Under the pieces are notes generated by a model. It was given only the letters and a program-made list of their open reading frames with translations. It was not told the origin of the DNA and ran no database searches. A program made the position numbers and the translations under genes. DNA of 64,000 nt from Granulicella mallensis MP5ACTX8 (lineage in GTDB: Bacteria > Acidobacteriota > Terriglobia > Terriglobales > Acidobacteriaceae): assembly GCF_000178955.2 (NCBI RefSeq), contig NC_016631.1:2356001-2420000 (forward strand), read 5' to 3'. How positions within the stretch are numbered: position 1 is the stretch's first letter; each line of letters begins with the position of its first letter. This document shows, piece by piece, positions 52,723 to 62,298 of this stretch.

Positions 52723-53846
52723 GCTGTCACCTGCAGGCTGTTGACTTCGGACATCATGGCTTCGGCGGCTTCAAGCAGCTCGGCTTCGCTGACGTCGCGT
52801 ACGACGGTTGCATCGCCGATGCCAAGGGGCAGAACGAAGGAGCGCGCTCCGCTGCGGTTCTTCTTGTCCTTCGCTGTCAGTGCGACGAGCTCCGTGGCGT
52901 TTGCCGTGAAGCTGCGCAGGGGGCCATAAGCTCGAACGACGCGTTCTATCTGGGCCGCTTCGTCAGCGGTGATGAGGTTGCGATGGGCTGCGATTCCAGT
53001 TGCTGCGATCATTCCCCAGGCGATGGCTTCGCCATGCAGCAGTTGTTTGTACTGTGTTGCGGCTTCGATGGCGTGGCCGAGGGTGTGGCCGAGATTGAGA
53101 ATCATGCGCAGGCCCAGCTCGCGCTCGTCCGCGCTGACGACATCGGCCTTGACGCGTACGCTGTCGGCGACGACGCGGGTCAGGGCGTCGCGATCGCCAC
53201 GGAGTACGGCTGCGCTTTCGGTGTCCAGGAAGTCGAAGAGGGCACGGTCGCGAATGATGCCCGCCTTCACGGATTCCTGCAGGCCCGCGCGCAGCTCGGC
53301 AGGAGGGAGCGTGGAGAGGATGCTGGTATCGGCATAGACCGCGAGTGGATGATGGAATGCGCCGGCGAGGTTCTTGCCTGCGGCGAGATTGACGCCGGTC
53401 TTGCCGCCGATGGAGCTGTCGACCTGTGCCAGCAGCGTGGTCGGCACCTGCACATAGCGAATGCCGCGCATGTACATCGCAGCGAGGAAGCCGGTCATGT
53501 CGCCGATGACACCGCCGCCGAAGGCCAGGAGGACGCTGTCGCGGTCTGCGCCGTGCTGGGCCATCTCTTCGGCGAGGCGTTCGACTGTGGCGAGGCGCTT
53601 ATGCTGCTCGCCCGCGGGAACACTGAGAAGGACGGGGGCGGAAGGAAAGCCGCTCGCAAGGCGTTCGCCGTGCAGCTTCCAGATCTCCGGCGAGGTGACG
53701 ACGAAGACGCGCTGTTTGCCCGCGCACAGACCGCCGTTGAGCAGGGAGTCGACGCGCGCTCCGATATGGGGCAACAGGTCGCTGCCGATCTCGACCTCAT
53801 AGGTGGAGGACGCTGTGCGTACTGCAATCTTTGTGTTGTTGCTCAT
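52719..53846 (-). CDS. aroB: 3-dehydroquinate synthase
   Basis: A 375-residue NAD- and metal-dependent enzyme making 3-dehydroquinate from DAHP. Motifs: [70 protein letters not shown], and the metal-ligand region [31 protein letters not shown]. All ligands are intact. It is the first gene of a minus-strand unit with ubiE and the cation transporter. Confidence 0.97.
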   Translation of the reverse strand: MSNNTKIAVRTASSTYEVEIGSDLLPHIGARVDSLLNGGLCAGKQRVFVVTSPEIWKLHGERLASGFPSAPVLLSVPAGEQHKRLATVERLAEEMAQHGADRDSVLLAFGGGVIGDMTGFLAAMYMRGIRYVQVPTTLLAQVDSSIGGKTGVNLAAGKNLAGAFHHPLAVYADTSILSTLPPAELRAGLQESVKAGIIRDRALFDFLDTESAAVLRGDRDALTRVVADSVRVKADVVSADERELGLRMILNLGHTLGHAIEAATQYKQLLHGEAIAWGMIAATGIAAHRNLITADEAAQIERVVRAYGPLRSFTANATELVALTAKDKKNRSGARSFVLPLGIGDATVVRDVSEAELLEAAEAMMSEVNSLQVTA

Positions 53847-53947
53847 CTTTATGAGGATATCGTGCCGGGTTGGATTTGGTTTATGCGGGTGTTTGGGATG
53901 CGGGGAAAAGAGGGGATCTGTAGAGCAGAGAGCGATGAGGGAGGGAG

Positions 53948-54865
53948 CTAAGAGGAGACTGATTGTGTTGGGGGGTGGGTGAAGATCAGCGACGCTCCAA
54001 TGGTTACGCTGAGCAGGCCTGCGATTACCGCAAGCGATACCAGGGGGCCGATCTCAATCCAGGCGGCAAGCAGCATTTTGATGGCGGCGAAGGCCAGTAC
54101 GGCCGCGAGGCCGAAGTGTAGAAAGCGCAGCTTGGCGAGCATCGCCGCCAATAGTACGTAGAGCGAGCGAAGGCCCATGACCGCCATGATGTTCGAGGTG
54201 TAGGCGAGGAAGGGCTGGCGTGTGATGCTCAGGACCGCAGGGATGGAGTCGAGGGCGAAGACGATGTCGGTGAGCTCGACGGCGACCAGCGCCAGCAGCA
54301 GGATGGTGCCCATTACGCGCCCGTTCTGGCGGACGAAGAAGTGGTCCTGGCTTTCGCTGATCGGAGAGAGCTTGGAGAGCCAGCGAATCCAGCCGGGGGT
54401 CTGCGTGGCGTCGTTCGGGTTTTCGGGGCGGAGCAGGCGGATGGCGCCGAACAAGAGAATGGCGCCGAAGGCGTAGCTGATCCAGTGGAAGCGGTGCAAC
54501 AGGCCGAGGCCCGCGGCGATAAAGGCGCCGCGCATGACGATGGCTCCGGCGACTCCCCAGAAGAGCACGCGCGGCTGGCGAACCTCCGGAATGCGGAAGA
54601 GCCGAAAGAGCAGGAGGAAGACGAAGAGGTTATCGATGGAGAGCGCTTCTTCGATCGCGTAGCCGGCCAGATACTGTACCGCTCCGGCGGAGGTATAGAA
54701 GCGCACCAGAACGGCTGCAAGCGAGAGCGCGGCGGCGACCCAGAGGATGGTCGCGTAGATGGCCTTGCGTTTGGTGTTGGGGACCGCGAGGTGCAGGAGG
54801 TACTCAAGTGCCAGAAGAGCGACGATGGCGACGTGAAACCAGATCCAGTGGGAGAGAGGTGTCAA
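53948..54865 (-). CDS. TerC family integral membrane protein
   Basis: A 305-residue membrane protein with about eight segments. Family signatures are [34 protein letters not shown], the acidic [12 protein letters not shown] and the late [41 protein letters not shown]. TerC/Alx proteins export Mn and support metalation of secreted proteins; some link to tellurite resistance. The start is a TTG without an obvious ribosome site. Repeat B precedes the gene and leaves little room for a manganese riboswitch, which I do not see. Confidence 0.9.
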   Translation of the reverse strand: MTPLSHWIWFHVAIVALLALEYLLHLAVPNTKRKAIYATILWVAAALSLAAVLVRFYTSAGAVQYLAGYAIEEALSIDNLFVFLLLFRLFRIPEVRQPRVLFWGVAGAIVMRGAFIAAGLGLLHRFHWISYAFGAILLFGAIRLLRPENPNDATQTPGWIRWLSKLSPISESQDHFFVRQNGRVMGTILLLALVAVELTDIVFALDSIPAVLSITRQPFLAYTSNIMAVMGLRSLYVLLAAMLAKLRFLHFGLAAVLAFAAIKMLLAAWIEIGPLVSLAVIAGLLSVTIGASLIFTHPPTQSVSS

Positions 54866-54890
54866 GGTGAATAGATGTTCTTAATTTAGC

Positions 54891-54980
54891 CCACATATTT
54901 TCTGGGCGATACGAACAAAGAACGGGAGGAAGCAGATTCGCTCACTCCGCTCGGAATGACAAACAAGAAAAGCAAAAGCG
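54891..54980 (+). repeat. Repeat B, copy 6
   Basis: Near-full copy (GATACGAACAAAGAACGGG, AAGCAGATTCGCTC, CTCGGAATGACAAACAAG) ending about 4-9 bases before the stop codon of the cyclase gene on the minus strand. Confidence 0.85.
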
Positions 54981-54983
54981 AGA

Positions 54984-55919
54984 TTAGTGCTGATCGATGA
55001 GCTTGACGACGTCCAGGAAGAGATCGGCTGAGACCTGCAGGCTTGCCGGGCTGATCTTGTCGATGGTGTCCTTTTCGGTGTGGTGAAAGGCCTCGGGGTC
55101 CTGCGAGGTTCCGTACTGGTAGTCGATGATGTCGAGAACTGGAACGCTACGCTGCTTGAACGGCAGGTGATCGTCTTCGATCGCCTGCGAGTCGCGGAAG
55201 AGATAGCTGACGTGGCCGGTGTCCTTGCCGGACTTTGCCAGCAGGTCGAGCAGCCAGGGGGTCGAGTTGCTCTCCTTCGTGATGTTCATGCTCTTCCAGC
55301 CGATCATGTCGGCGACGATGAAGGCCTTGATGTGGCTGATGGTGCCGTCGCCCGACCACTTGGCGGCGAGGTGGCGCGTGCCGTAGAGGGAGTCGGAGCT
55401 GGACCATTCCTTGATGGCTTCTTCGCCGTCGTCGAAGACCAGCCAGACGGAGTAGCCTTGCGGCGGATGCTCGCGATAGTACTGACCGAGCGCGATGAGC
55501 AGCGCCGTGGTGCAGGCGCCGTCATTGGCTCCGAAGAAGTTGATGTCCTTGAGCGGGTAGTTGGTCTCGTAGTGCGTGGCGAGGACGATGATGCCGTCCT
55601 TCTTGCCGGGGAACTTGACGATGTAGTTCGTCATGCTGAGCTGCCCGATGGGCGTATGCGCGGAAAAGTTGTCGGTGATGAGGTTGCCCTTGGCGGCCTC
55701 AGGCTTGAAGTGCTGCTTGATGAAGCCTTCCGCGGCGGTATGGCCGGGCGAGCCGATGTAACGCTTCGGCGCGGCTGCAAGATATTCCTGCGTGAGCTTG
55801 TAGACGGCCTGGCCGGAGACGGCATGTGCCTGGGCTCTGGCTGACGGCATCGACACGCAGGAGACTGCGAGCGTGAGCAGAACTGTCAGTCGACGCAGGG
55901 CTCTTGAGCGAAAGTTCAT
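54984..55919 (-). CDS. Glutaminyl-peptide cyclotransferase-like M28 protein
   Basis: About 311 residues with a signal peptide (RLTVLLTLAVSCVSMPSARAQ) and an M28 zinc-hydrolase fold. The active-site layout fits animal-type (type II) glutaminyl cyclase: Asp in GANDGAC (133), Glu-Glu in FDDGEEA (166/167), WSSSDSLYGTRHLAAKW (172-188), Asp in VADMIG (204), IEDDHLPFKQRSVPVL (247-262) and His in FHHTEKD (280). Such enzymes turn N-terminal Gln into pyroglutamate on exported proteins. Its ATG overlaps the tatC stop by one base (TAATG), so it is coupled to the Tat genes. A plain aminopeptidase is the alternative. Confidence 0.87.
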   Translation of the reverse strand: MNFRSRALRRLTVLLTLAVSCVSMPSARAQAHAVSGQAVYKLTQEYLAAAPKRYIGSPGHTAAEGFIKQHFKPEAAKGNLITDNFSAHTPIGQLSMTNYIVKFPGKKDGIIVLATHYETNYPLKDINFFGANDGACTTALLIALGQYYREHPPQGYSVWLVFDDGEEAIKEWSSSDSLYGTRHLAAKWSGDGTISHIKAFIVADMIGWKSMNITKESNSTPWLLDLLAKSGKDTGHVSYLFRDSQAIEDDHLPFKQRSVPVLDIIDYQYGTSQDPEAFHHTEKDTIDKISPASLQVSADLFLDVVKLIDQH

Positions 55920-56713
55920 TAGGCGGCTCCCTTTGCCTGTTTGCGCTTGTCGCGTGCCGCCGGATGGACGAGGAATGCGACGGCGACGCCGATGAAGTAC
56001 AGCGCGAGCATGGGCGATGCGAAGAGGCACATGCCGATGGGATCGGGCGTCGGGCAGATTACTGCGGCGATGAGAAAGATCGCCAGCACGGCATAGCGGA
56101 AGTGCTTCAGCAGGAACTTGGCATCGACGATGCCGAAGAGCGCCAGAAAGAAGATCAGGATGGGCAGCTCGAAGGTGATTCCCAGGCCGAGGATCACCGC
56201 GAGGAAGAAGCCTGTATAGTCCTCAATCGTGAGGATGGGGTGGAACTGCTTGCCGAAGTCCAGAACGAGTACCTTGATGGCCTCGGGCAGCACCCAGACA
56301 TAGCCGAACCAGGCCCCGGCCAGGAAGAGGAGGACCGTCGCCGACATAAAAGGCCAGACGTACTTCTTTTCGTTGGCGTACATGCCGGGCGAGATGAAGA
56401 GCCAGATCTGGTACAGGATGAAGGGCGAAGCCAGGATCACACCGCCGACGAACGACGTTTTGATGTAGAGGTTGAGGCCGTCCGTGGGGTGAGTGAAGTT
56501 GAGCTTGAGGCCCAGGTTCGTGACCGGGGCCTGTACGTAGTTGTAGAGGCGGACGTGGAAGACGTAGGCCACGGCAAAGCCTATGAGAAGAAACCCGACG
56601 GACCAGATCAGGCGTTTGCGCAACTCTTCCAGGTGCTCCATCAGGCTCATGCCCGGAAGTTCGGCTCGGTCCTGTACGGCGGAGCGCGCGCGGTCGATCA
56701 GATCAGTCTCCAT
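55919..56713 (-). CDS. tatC: Twin-arginine translocase subunit TatC
   Basis: A 264-residue, six-helix membrane protein. Hallmarks: MSLMEHLEELRKRLIWSVGFLLIG (cytoplasmic start with the signal-peptide contact), SPFILYQIWLFISPGMYANEKKYVWPF, and LPILIFFLALFGIVDAKFLLKHFRYAVLAIFLIAAVICPTPDPIGMCLF. It receives folded proteins with twin-arginine signals. ATG 56713 overlaps the end of the upstream tatA/B gene by 11 bases and has GGGAGAG 8 bases before it. Confidence 0.95.
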   Translation of the reverse strand: METDLIDRARSAVQDRAELPGMSLMEHLEELRKRLIWSVGFLLIGFAVAYVFHVRLYNYVQAPVTNLGLKLNFTHPTDGLNLYIKTSFVGGVILASPFILYQIWLFISPGMYANEKKYVWPFMSATVLLFLAGAWFGYVWVLPEAIKVLVLDFGKQFHPILTIEDYTGFFLAVILGLGITFELPILIFFLALFGIVDAKFLLKHFRYAVLAIFLIAAVICPTPDPIGMCLFASPMLALYFIGVAVAFLVHPAARDKRKQAKGAA

Positions 56714-57290
56714 GTGACGCACTCTCCCGGGCGTACTCAAGCATTTCAGGTGAAACATTTTCAGCAGCAGGCTCTGCGGCCTGAGGTTCAGTTTGAGGCT
56801 GGTGTTCCTCGGTAACCGGGATCGACTCCAGCAGCCCTCCGAGAGCATCGGTGTTCCTGGTCTGCGGTACAGGCAGGCCGGTGGACGGAGGCATGATGTT
56901 CAACTCCCCGGAGGTCGCAATGGGCAGCGGCTTCGGGCTTTCTGTCGCCTCGGCGAGGTGCTCCGTGGAGGCGGTTTCTGTGTGGTGGGTCACCGAAGTC
57001 TGAGTCTCCTCGGAGGAAGTCTCGGACGGAATGGCCAGATGGGGATGCTCGGGCTCCGCTATCGCGGGCGTGACAGGCGCGGCGGCTTCCATGGCGGCGA
57101 TCTGTTTTTGACGATCGGCCTGCTCGGACTGGCGGAGCTCCTCTTCCATCTGCATCTTGAATTCGTTGGAAGCACGGCGGAACTCACCCACCCACTTGCC
57201 GATCTCTCGGGCCAGGACAGGCAGCTTCTTCGGCCCAAAGAGCAGAAGCGCGAGGATAAATAGGAAGATGCTGTCGGAAAAACTGGGCAT
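56703..57290 (-). CDS. Twin-arginine translocase TatA/TatB family subunit
   Basis: About 195 residues. A short N-terminal membrane helix (SIFLFILALLLFGPKKLPVLAREIGKWVGEFRRA) is followed by an amphipathic helix and a long acidic, Pro/Thr/Glu-rich tail. The FGPKKLP hinge suits both TatA and TatB; length and tail favour TatB or the single bifunctional TatA of many Acidobacteria. It opens the tatA/B-tatC-cyclase unit. Start ATG 57290 has no strong ribosome site; the longer frame is not supported. Confidence 0.9.
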   Translation of the reverse strand: MPSFSDSIFLFILALLLFGPKKLPVLAREIGKWVGEFRRASNEFKMQMEEELRQSEQADRQKQIAAMEAAAPVTPAIAEPEHPHLAIPSETSSEETQTSVTHHTETASTEHLAEATESPKPLPIATSGELNIMPPSTGLPVPQTRNTDALGGLLESIPVTEEHQPQTEPQAAEPAAENVSPEMLEYARESASHGD

Positions 57291-57494
57291 ACAGGCTAGA
57301 TGATACGGCATCGCAAGGATGCTTCGCACCGAAGAAACGCATGCGGTTGCTTCAATATGCAAGAAACCGCGAAACGGTTGCGGCGCTATTGCGTCCTACT
57401 CTCTATACGAATGATTGCCATCGTCTGGGACCGTATCCGGAATAGATTCTGACTGTCCCCAGGCAATCCTGAGAAAATCATAGAACGACCAGTT

Positions 57495-58679
57495 ATGGAG
57501 ACTCGACGCATGGCCATCCCCTCTCGACAAACCTCAATTCGTTTCATCGTCGCCCTGCTGGGAGCAGCCACGGCACTCGGCCTGACTGGGTGCGGCAACT
57601 TCTTCCAATGCGAGGGAAAGCCGAGTTGTCCTGCGTCGTCGTCCGGTGGTGGGACGGGAACAACGAGCGGAGACTATGCCTATGTCTCCAACAGCACGTC
57701 GAGCACGAGCTCCATCAGCGTCTTTGACGTGTCGACCGGTGCGCCGCTGGCGCTTTCGAATTCCCCGATCTCCCTGGGCTATGAGCCGACCGCCATGGCC
57801 ATTACGCCGAACAATTCCTTCTTATTTGTCTCGTCCACAGTGAATACAGCGGTCTACACGTATTCGATTGGTTCAACCGGCACATTGTCGAATGTGAATG
57901 GCACCCAAGCCGCAGTGACCCTCAATGCGTCCGCCATGGATATCTCGCCTGACAGCAAATATCTGTACGTTCTTGATTTCTCTACGGTCGGTACAAGTCT
58001 GGACCAATATTCGATCGGTTCGAACGGTGCTCTCACGGCCGTAACGTCAGGTTTTCCGCTGCCTCTTATCGGTACCAGCGGAGCTTCGATCAAGGTCGCT
58101 CCCACGGGCGATTTCCTGGTGGTGACACTCGGCACGGCGGGGGATGTGATTGTTCCCCTTACGAACGAAGTCATCGACTCCATCACCGCGAATCCGATTA
58201 CCTTTACCACTTCGACTGTTGGCGATTTTGGAGTGGCTATCGACGAAAACGATCAAGTGTACTTTTCCCGAACAGGCTCGGTCTCTGTCTATCAAGTTGC
58301 ATCGAACGGTGGTTCTTATAAGGAGATTACGAATACGGCGGCCAACTCCGATACAGGGGCAGGCAATCGTGCCATTCTGGTCAACGGAAGCAATGTATAC
58401 ACTGCGAACCTGACGGCGAATAATCTTTCCGGTTTTTCGGCTACTACAGCCGGTATCCTTGCCCAATTGACAGGGTCTCCCTATGCTGGTCCATCGACGG
58501 TTGGTGCCATCGGGGTGGACAGTAGTGGCAAATATCTCGTTGCTGCAGGGTATGGCACGGCCGGAGTCCAGGTGTATGCCATTGGTTCTACAGGAGCTCT
58601 TACGGCTTCGAGTACTACGGCGAACAACGGTACATCCACCAGCGTTCCGGTTGTGATGGCGGTGACACCCCTGCAATAG
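57495..58679 (+). CDS. Secreted lipoprotein with a lactonase-like beta propeller
   Basis: A 394-residue lipoprotein: a basic leader, hydrophobic core and lipobox (LGLTGC, Cys about 33), a Ser/Gly/Thr linker, then propeller repeats such as YAYVSNSTSSTSSISVFDVSTGAPLAL and KYLVAAGYGTAGVQVYAIGSTGALT. The pattern resembles 6-phosphogluconolactonase-type (LpgL/Pgl) propellers, but the catalytic residues of that enzyme cannot be assigned. Alternative ATG 15 bases downstream. A good terminator follows at 58687-58731. Confidence 0.85.
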   Translation: METRRMAIPSRQTSIRFIVALLGAATALGLTGCGNFFQCEGKPSCPASSSGGGTGTTSGDYAYVSNSTSSTSSISVFDVSTGAPLALSNSPISLGYEPTAMAITPNNSFLFVSSTVNTAVYTYSIGSTGTLSNVNGTQAAVTLNASAMDISPDSKYLYVLDFSTVGTSLDQYSIGSNGALTAVTSGFPLPLIGTSGASIKVAPTGDFLVVTLGTAGDVIVPLTNEVIDSITANPITFTTSTVGDFGVAIDENDQVYFSRTGSVSVYQVASNGGSYKEITNTAANSDTGAGNRAILVNGSNVYTANLTANNLSGFSATTAGILAQLTGSPYAGPSTVGAIGVDSSGKYLVAAGYGTAGVQVYAIGSTGALTASSTTANNGTSTSVPVVMAVTPLQ

Positions 58680-58686
58680 AAAGCAC

Positions 58687-58731
58687 GACATCAACCTGCC
58701 GGGTTACCCTGTTGATGTCGCTATTTTTATT
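58687..58731 (+). terminator. Intrinsic terminator
   Basis: CGACATCAAC and GTTGATGTCG form a perfect 10-base stem around a 15-base loop, followed by CTATTTTTATT, 8 bases past the propeller gene stop. Confidence 0.88.
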
Positions 58732-58767
58732 GCGCTGGATCTTCTTTCACAAAGGCACCGCCTGAAC

Positions 58768-59973
58768 ATGCTTGGTATCAACCCGAAGTCAGTTGCATTG
58801 CTTGCGGTAACAGTGATTCTTTCGCTGGGACTGGCGGGGTGTTCGCACTTCAGGGTCAAGCCTGCGGACGCCTATGTCTACGTGACCGCGAAAGAAGACA
58901 CCCTTCGAGACCGGGTGGCCCCGGTCTCGAACCGTACAGGGACCGTGTCCAATGGCGAGAAACTGGTGGTGCTCGAACGCGCTCGGCGCTTCGTCAAGGT
59001 GCGGACGCCGCGCGGGGAAGTCGGCTGGATCAAGGAAAAGAACGTCGCCGACCAGGGCCTGGTCGACCAGTTCGAGGCGTTGCGGCTGAAGCATCTTAGC
59101 GATCATGCGATTACCTCTGCGGCTACTCGCGACGAGGTGTACATGCACATCGCCCCGGGCCTGAAGACGGACCGATTCTTTCTTCTGGCCGAGGGCGACA
59201 AGCTGAGTTTGCTGGGGCGTGCCACGATTGCAAAGCCTGTTACTCCCGGGGCTGCCACGCCAGCTACAAAACCGGTGGGGAGTGGCCGAGGCAAGGCCGG
59301 TGCAGGGAAGGACGCGGCGGCGGACCAGCCTGAAGGACCTCCGGCGCCTGTGATGGAGGATTGGTGGCTGGTTCGGGATGCGAAGGGCGATACGGGGTGG
59401 CTGTACTCCCACCTGATCGATGTCGACGCTCCCGATACCCTGGTGCGCTACGCCGAAGGGCAGCGGATCATTGGTGCCTATGTGCTGACCATGGTGGACG
59501 ACCCCGATTCAGGCATCCTGAACAACGGGCAGACCGTTACCAGTATTCCGGAGTATCTGACCCTGCTCAGCCCCTACAAGGCGGGCTTGCCGTACGACTT
59601 CAACCAGGTTCGGGTCTTTATCTGGAATACGAAGAAACATCGCTATGAGACGGCGTTTCGCGAGCACAACATCGCAGGCTATCTGCCGGTCGTCGTAGGC
59701 GCCAATATCGATCCGTACGGCCATGCGCCGAACTCGTCGATTCAGTTGCCGGCCTTCAGCTATCGCGTGCTGGCGGGAGATGCTTCGATTCCGACTCCTG
59801 ATCCTGTGACGGGAATCTACTCTCCCGCGAAGACGATCGAGAAGACGTATCGTCTCGAAGGCAATATCTGCCGGAGGATTCTGATCGCTCCCGGAACGGA
59901 GCCTCCAGCGGAGGCTCATCCCGATCCTGAGCCGGTGAAAAAGGCGAAGGAAGCTAAGAAGCGCAGGCGGTAA
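58768..59973 (+). CDS. SH3-domain lipoprotein
   Basis: A 401-residue lipoprotein: signal with lipobox (LGLAGC, Cys about 25). An SH3-like domain follows (TLRDRVAPVSNRTGTVSNGEKLVVLERARRFVKVRTPRGEVGWIKEKNVAD), then a second one (TRDEVYMHIAPGLKTDRFFLLAEGDKLSLL ... WWLVRDAKGDTGWLYSHL) interrupted by a Gly/Ala/Lys linker. The C-terminal half (GIYSPAKTIEKTYRLEGNICRRI) is a distinct domain with a basic tail. Bacterial SH3 domains bind cell-wall peptides; the overall function is unknown. Confidence 0.85.
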   Translation: MLGINPKSVALLAVTVILSLGLAGCSHFRVKPADAYVYVTAKEDTLRDRVAPVSNRTGTVSNGEKLVVLERARRFVKVRTPRGEVGWIKEKNVADQGLVDQFEALRLKHLSDHAITSAATRDEVYMHIAPGLKTDRFFLLAEGDKLSLLGRATIAKPVTPGAATPATKPVGSGRGKAGAGKDAAADQPEGPPAPVMEDWWLVRDAKGDTGWLYSHLIDVDAPDTLVRYAEGQRIIGAYVLTMVDDPDSGILNNGQTVTSIPEYLTLLSPYKAGLPYDFNQVRVFIWNTKKHRYETAFREHNIAGYLPVVVGANIDPYGHAPNSSIQLPAFSYRVLAGDASIPTPDPVTGIYSPAKTIEKTYRLEGNICRRILIAPGTEPPAEAHPDPEPVKKAKEAKKRRR

Positions 59974-60077
59974 CGGAGAGCGGTTTCCCAGCCTGAATAG
60001 ATTGGCAAATCCAGCCCAGACAGCTCCTTCAGGTAGACGTACTTTTTGCTTGCCTCTTCGGGTTCAAGACTGAAAGT

Positions 60078-60392
60078 ATGGCTGGCATGAAGCTCACAGT
60101 GCTTGTCCTCTCCCTCTGTTGCATAACGCCGCCCTCGCTTGTGTCTCAAGAGGCAAAGCAACCACCAGTGCCAGAGAAGACTGGCCGTTATCAGATTCTG
60201 AACACAGAGTCTGGACAAAAAATGGGCTACTTCAAGATCGTCTTGCTGCTTGATACGGCGACGGGGATCACCTGGAAGTATGAGCCCGAAAGCGCATATA
60301 CCGGTTCAGATGGGAAAGAGCATGCTTCTCCAGGAGGCCATTGGGTCAGAGTGGACTTTCTTCCCGGGGACTCGTCCGCGCCAGCGCACTGA
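60078..60392 (+). CDS. Small secreted protein, function unknown
   Basis: A 104-residue protein with a short signal peptide (MKLTVLVLSLCCITPPSLVSQ, from an ATG three codons into the frame) and a compact domain GRYQILNTESGQKMGYFKIVLLLDTATGITWKYEP. The DTATGITWKY phrase recurs in small hypothetical proteins that I cannot name. Composition is coding-like and the frame is uninterrupted. The following repeat B fragment may have overwritten its original 3' end. Confidence 0.55.
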   Translation: MAGMKLTVLVLSLCCITPPSLVSQEAKQPPVPEKTGRYQILNTESGQKMGYFKIVLLLDTATGITWKYEPESAYTGSDGKEHASPGGHWVRVDFLPGDSSAPAH

Positions 60393-60410
60393 GACTGGAC
60401 GTGGGTACGA

Positions 60411-60455
60411 GCACAGAAGCAGATTCCCTTCGGGAATGACAGAAAGAAAAACAAG
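60411..60455 (+). repeat. Repeat B, copy 7 (fragment)
   Basis: Short copy: GAAGCAGATTCCCTTCGGGAATGACAG and an A-rich tail. It ends 13 bases from the stop of the aminotransferase gene on the minus strand. Confidence 0.75.
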
Positions 60456-60467
60456 TGTCCCGGGCGG

Positions 60468-61646
60468 CTATGAATGGAAGCGTCTGATGGCCTCGACGAC
60501 CGTATCCACTTCGTCCTCACGCAGTTCCGGATAGATCGGAAGGGCCAGGACCTCTTCCGAGGCGCGTTCGCTGATGGGGAAATCGCCTTTTTTATACCCA
60601 AGAGATTTGAGACTCTCCTGCAGGTGCAGCGGCAGGGGATAGTAGATTTCTGTCCCAATCTTGTGTTCTGAGAGGAAAGTTCGCAATTCATCGCGGCGTG
60701 GGGCGCGGATTACGTATTGGTGGAAGACGTGTTCTGCACGCGAATCGGTGAAGGGGAGTACCACTCCTTCTGCTGTAGAAGCACCCACCAGGCCAGCCTC
60801 GCGGAAGCGCTGGTCGTACAGGGCGGCGAGTTCACGGCGGCGCTGGTTTCCGGCGGCCACAAGGCGTAGTTTTACTTCAAGAACGGCCGCTTGCAGGGTA
60901 TCCAGCCGGGAGTTCCAGCCGACTTCGTCGTGGAAGTAGCGCTGCCGCATGCCGTGGGCGCGCAGCATTCTGGCGCGTTCGTCGGACTTTGCCTCGCGGG
61001 TGGTCATCATGCCTGCATCGCCGAAGGCACTGAGGTTTTTCGTCGGATAGAAGCTGAACGCGGCAGCGTCGCCGAGGCCGCCGGCTACGACTCCATTCCA
61101 GCTCGCCCCGAAGGCCTGGGCGGCGTCTTCTACGAGGCGGAAGCCATATTTCCGGCCAAGGGTGGTGAATTCGTCCATCTCCGCGCATTGGCCGTAGAGA
61201 TGCACCGGCATGACCGCAGCCACCCTGCCTGCCCCCGCCGGGAGGGGGGCGTTGAGGACCTCTGCGACTGCGTGGGGGGAGAGATTGAAGGTGCGCTCGT
61301 CGATGTCCGCCAGGAGAGGGGTTGCGCCCGCGCGAAGGATCGAGCTGACGGTGGCAAAAAAGCTGAAAGGGGTCGTAATCACCGCATCGCCCGGGCCAAT
61401 CTCAAGGGCTGCCATGGCCAGCCAGAGGGCATCGGTGCCGCTGGCACAGCCGATAGCGAAAGGCACTCCACAGGCCGCGGCGGCGGCTTGTTCGAAGCGA
61501 GCGACCTCCGGGCCAAGGATAAAGCGTTGCGATTCGCAGACCGCGGCGATGGCCGCCATCACTTCTTCACGAATCGTAGCAAACTCGCGCGAGAAATCGA
61601 GCATCGGAACAGGTTGCAGAGAGCTTTGTCGAACGTTATGAACCAT
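60468..61646 (-). CDS. DegT/DnrJ/EryC1/StrS-family aminotransferase
   Basis: A 392-residue PLP-dependent sugar aminotransferase. Motifs: FILGPEVARFEQAAAAACGVPFAIGCASGTDAL, EDAAQAFGASWNGVVAGGLGDAAAFSFYPTKNLSAFGDAG with the PLP lysine in PTKN, and the closing AEHVFHQYVIRAPRRDELRTFL. Relatives make amino sugars for lipopolysaccharide, capsule or antibiotics. No partner genes (nucleotide-sugar dehydratase or acetyltransferase) are adjacent, so the sugar is unknown. It stands divergent from hfq. Confidence 0.93.
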   Translation of the reverse strand: MVHNVRQSSLQPVPMLDFSREFATIREEVMAAIAAVCESQRFILGPEVARFEQAAAAACGVPFAIGCASGTDALWLAMAALEIGPGDAVITTPFSFFATVSSILRAGATPLLADIDERTFNLSPHAVAEVLNAPLPAGAGRVAAVMPVHLYGQCAEMDEFTTLGRKYGFRLVEDAAQAFGASWNGVVAGGLGDAAAFSFYPTKNLSAFGDAGMMTTREAKSDERARMLRAHGMRQRYFHDEVGWNSRLDTLQAAVLEVKLRLVAAGNQRRRELAALYDQRFREAGLVGASTAEGVVLPFTDSRAEHVFHQYVIRAPRRDELRTFLSEHKIGTEIYYPLPLHLQESLKSLGYKKGDFPISERASEEVLALPIYPELREDEVDTVVEAIRRFHS

Positions 61647-61858
61647 CGTTCAACATTGTAGTTGGAACCATTGCAGCGCAGGCCCGTCTAACCATCAGAC
61701 AAGGCGTTGAAATCTCTCGAAGGGCGCGGCCCTATCCAGAGAAGCTTTGTCAGGGTGAATACCTGCAAACTCTGTAGAGCTGCACGTCTTAGCTCGCGTC
61801 TGAGTCTGAGACGGGTTGTCACTTTGGAATGTATCGAATGAAAAAGGAGATCGGCCTT

Positions 61859-62164
61859 ATGGATTCAAAGCCGGCACAGAACATTCAGGACACGTTTCTG
61901 AATACGGTCCGCAAGGACAAAAGCCCTATCACCATCTACCTCGTCAGCGGTGTCAAGCTAACAGGCAAGATTCGTTCGTTCGATAAGTACTCCGTCCTGC
62001 TAGAAAACAACGCGCAGGAGCAGCTCATCTTCAAGCATGCGATCTCTACCGTGGTCAGCGGCCGCTCCGGCTTGCACGGCGAAAGCCGTCCTACCGAGCT
62101 GCGTGACCATCGCGTTCCGCCTACAGGCGTGGCGCCGGTGGAAGCTGTGCTGCGCAACGGTTGA
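61859..62164 (+). CDS. hfq: RNA chaperone Hfq
   Basis: A 101-residue Sm-like protein. The core is clear: [61 protein letters not shown], with the Sm1 and KHAIS Sm2 motifs. The usual Gln41-type residue of the proximal face is Lys here (SFDKY). It binds sRNAs and mRNAs as a hexamer. ATG 61859 is chosen because AAGGAG lies about 9 bases before it; the ATG further upstream begins inside that ribosome site. The tail after the core is about 35 residues. hflX follows after a 134-base gap. Confidence 0.95.
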   Translation: MDSKPAQNIQDTFLNTVRKDKSPITIYLVSGVKLTGKIRSFDKYSVLLENNAQEQLIFKHAISTVVSGRSGLHGESRPTELRDHRVPPTGVAPVEAVLRNG

Positions 62165-62298
62165 TCGACGAGCCTGAGGTTTGGCTGGAAACTGTCTGCA
62201 AGCGAAAGAGATTCGCCAGGGTAGCTCTAGTTCTGTTCCTTATGGCTTGTCGTCCCCTTTTGCGATAGTTTGATAGTTTCTGAACAGGTTCTCAAACT

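Noticed and set aside
54866-54983. Manganese riboswitch before TerC
   Set aside because: The space upstream of the TerC start is mostly repeat B and no yybP-ykoY-like helices were seen.
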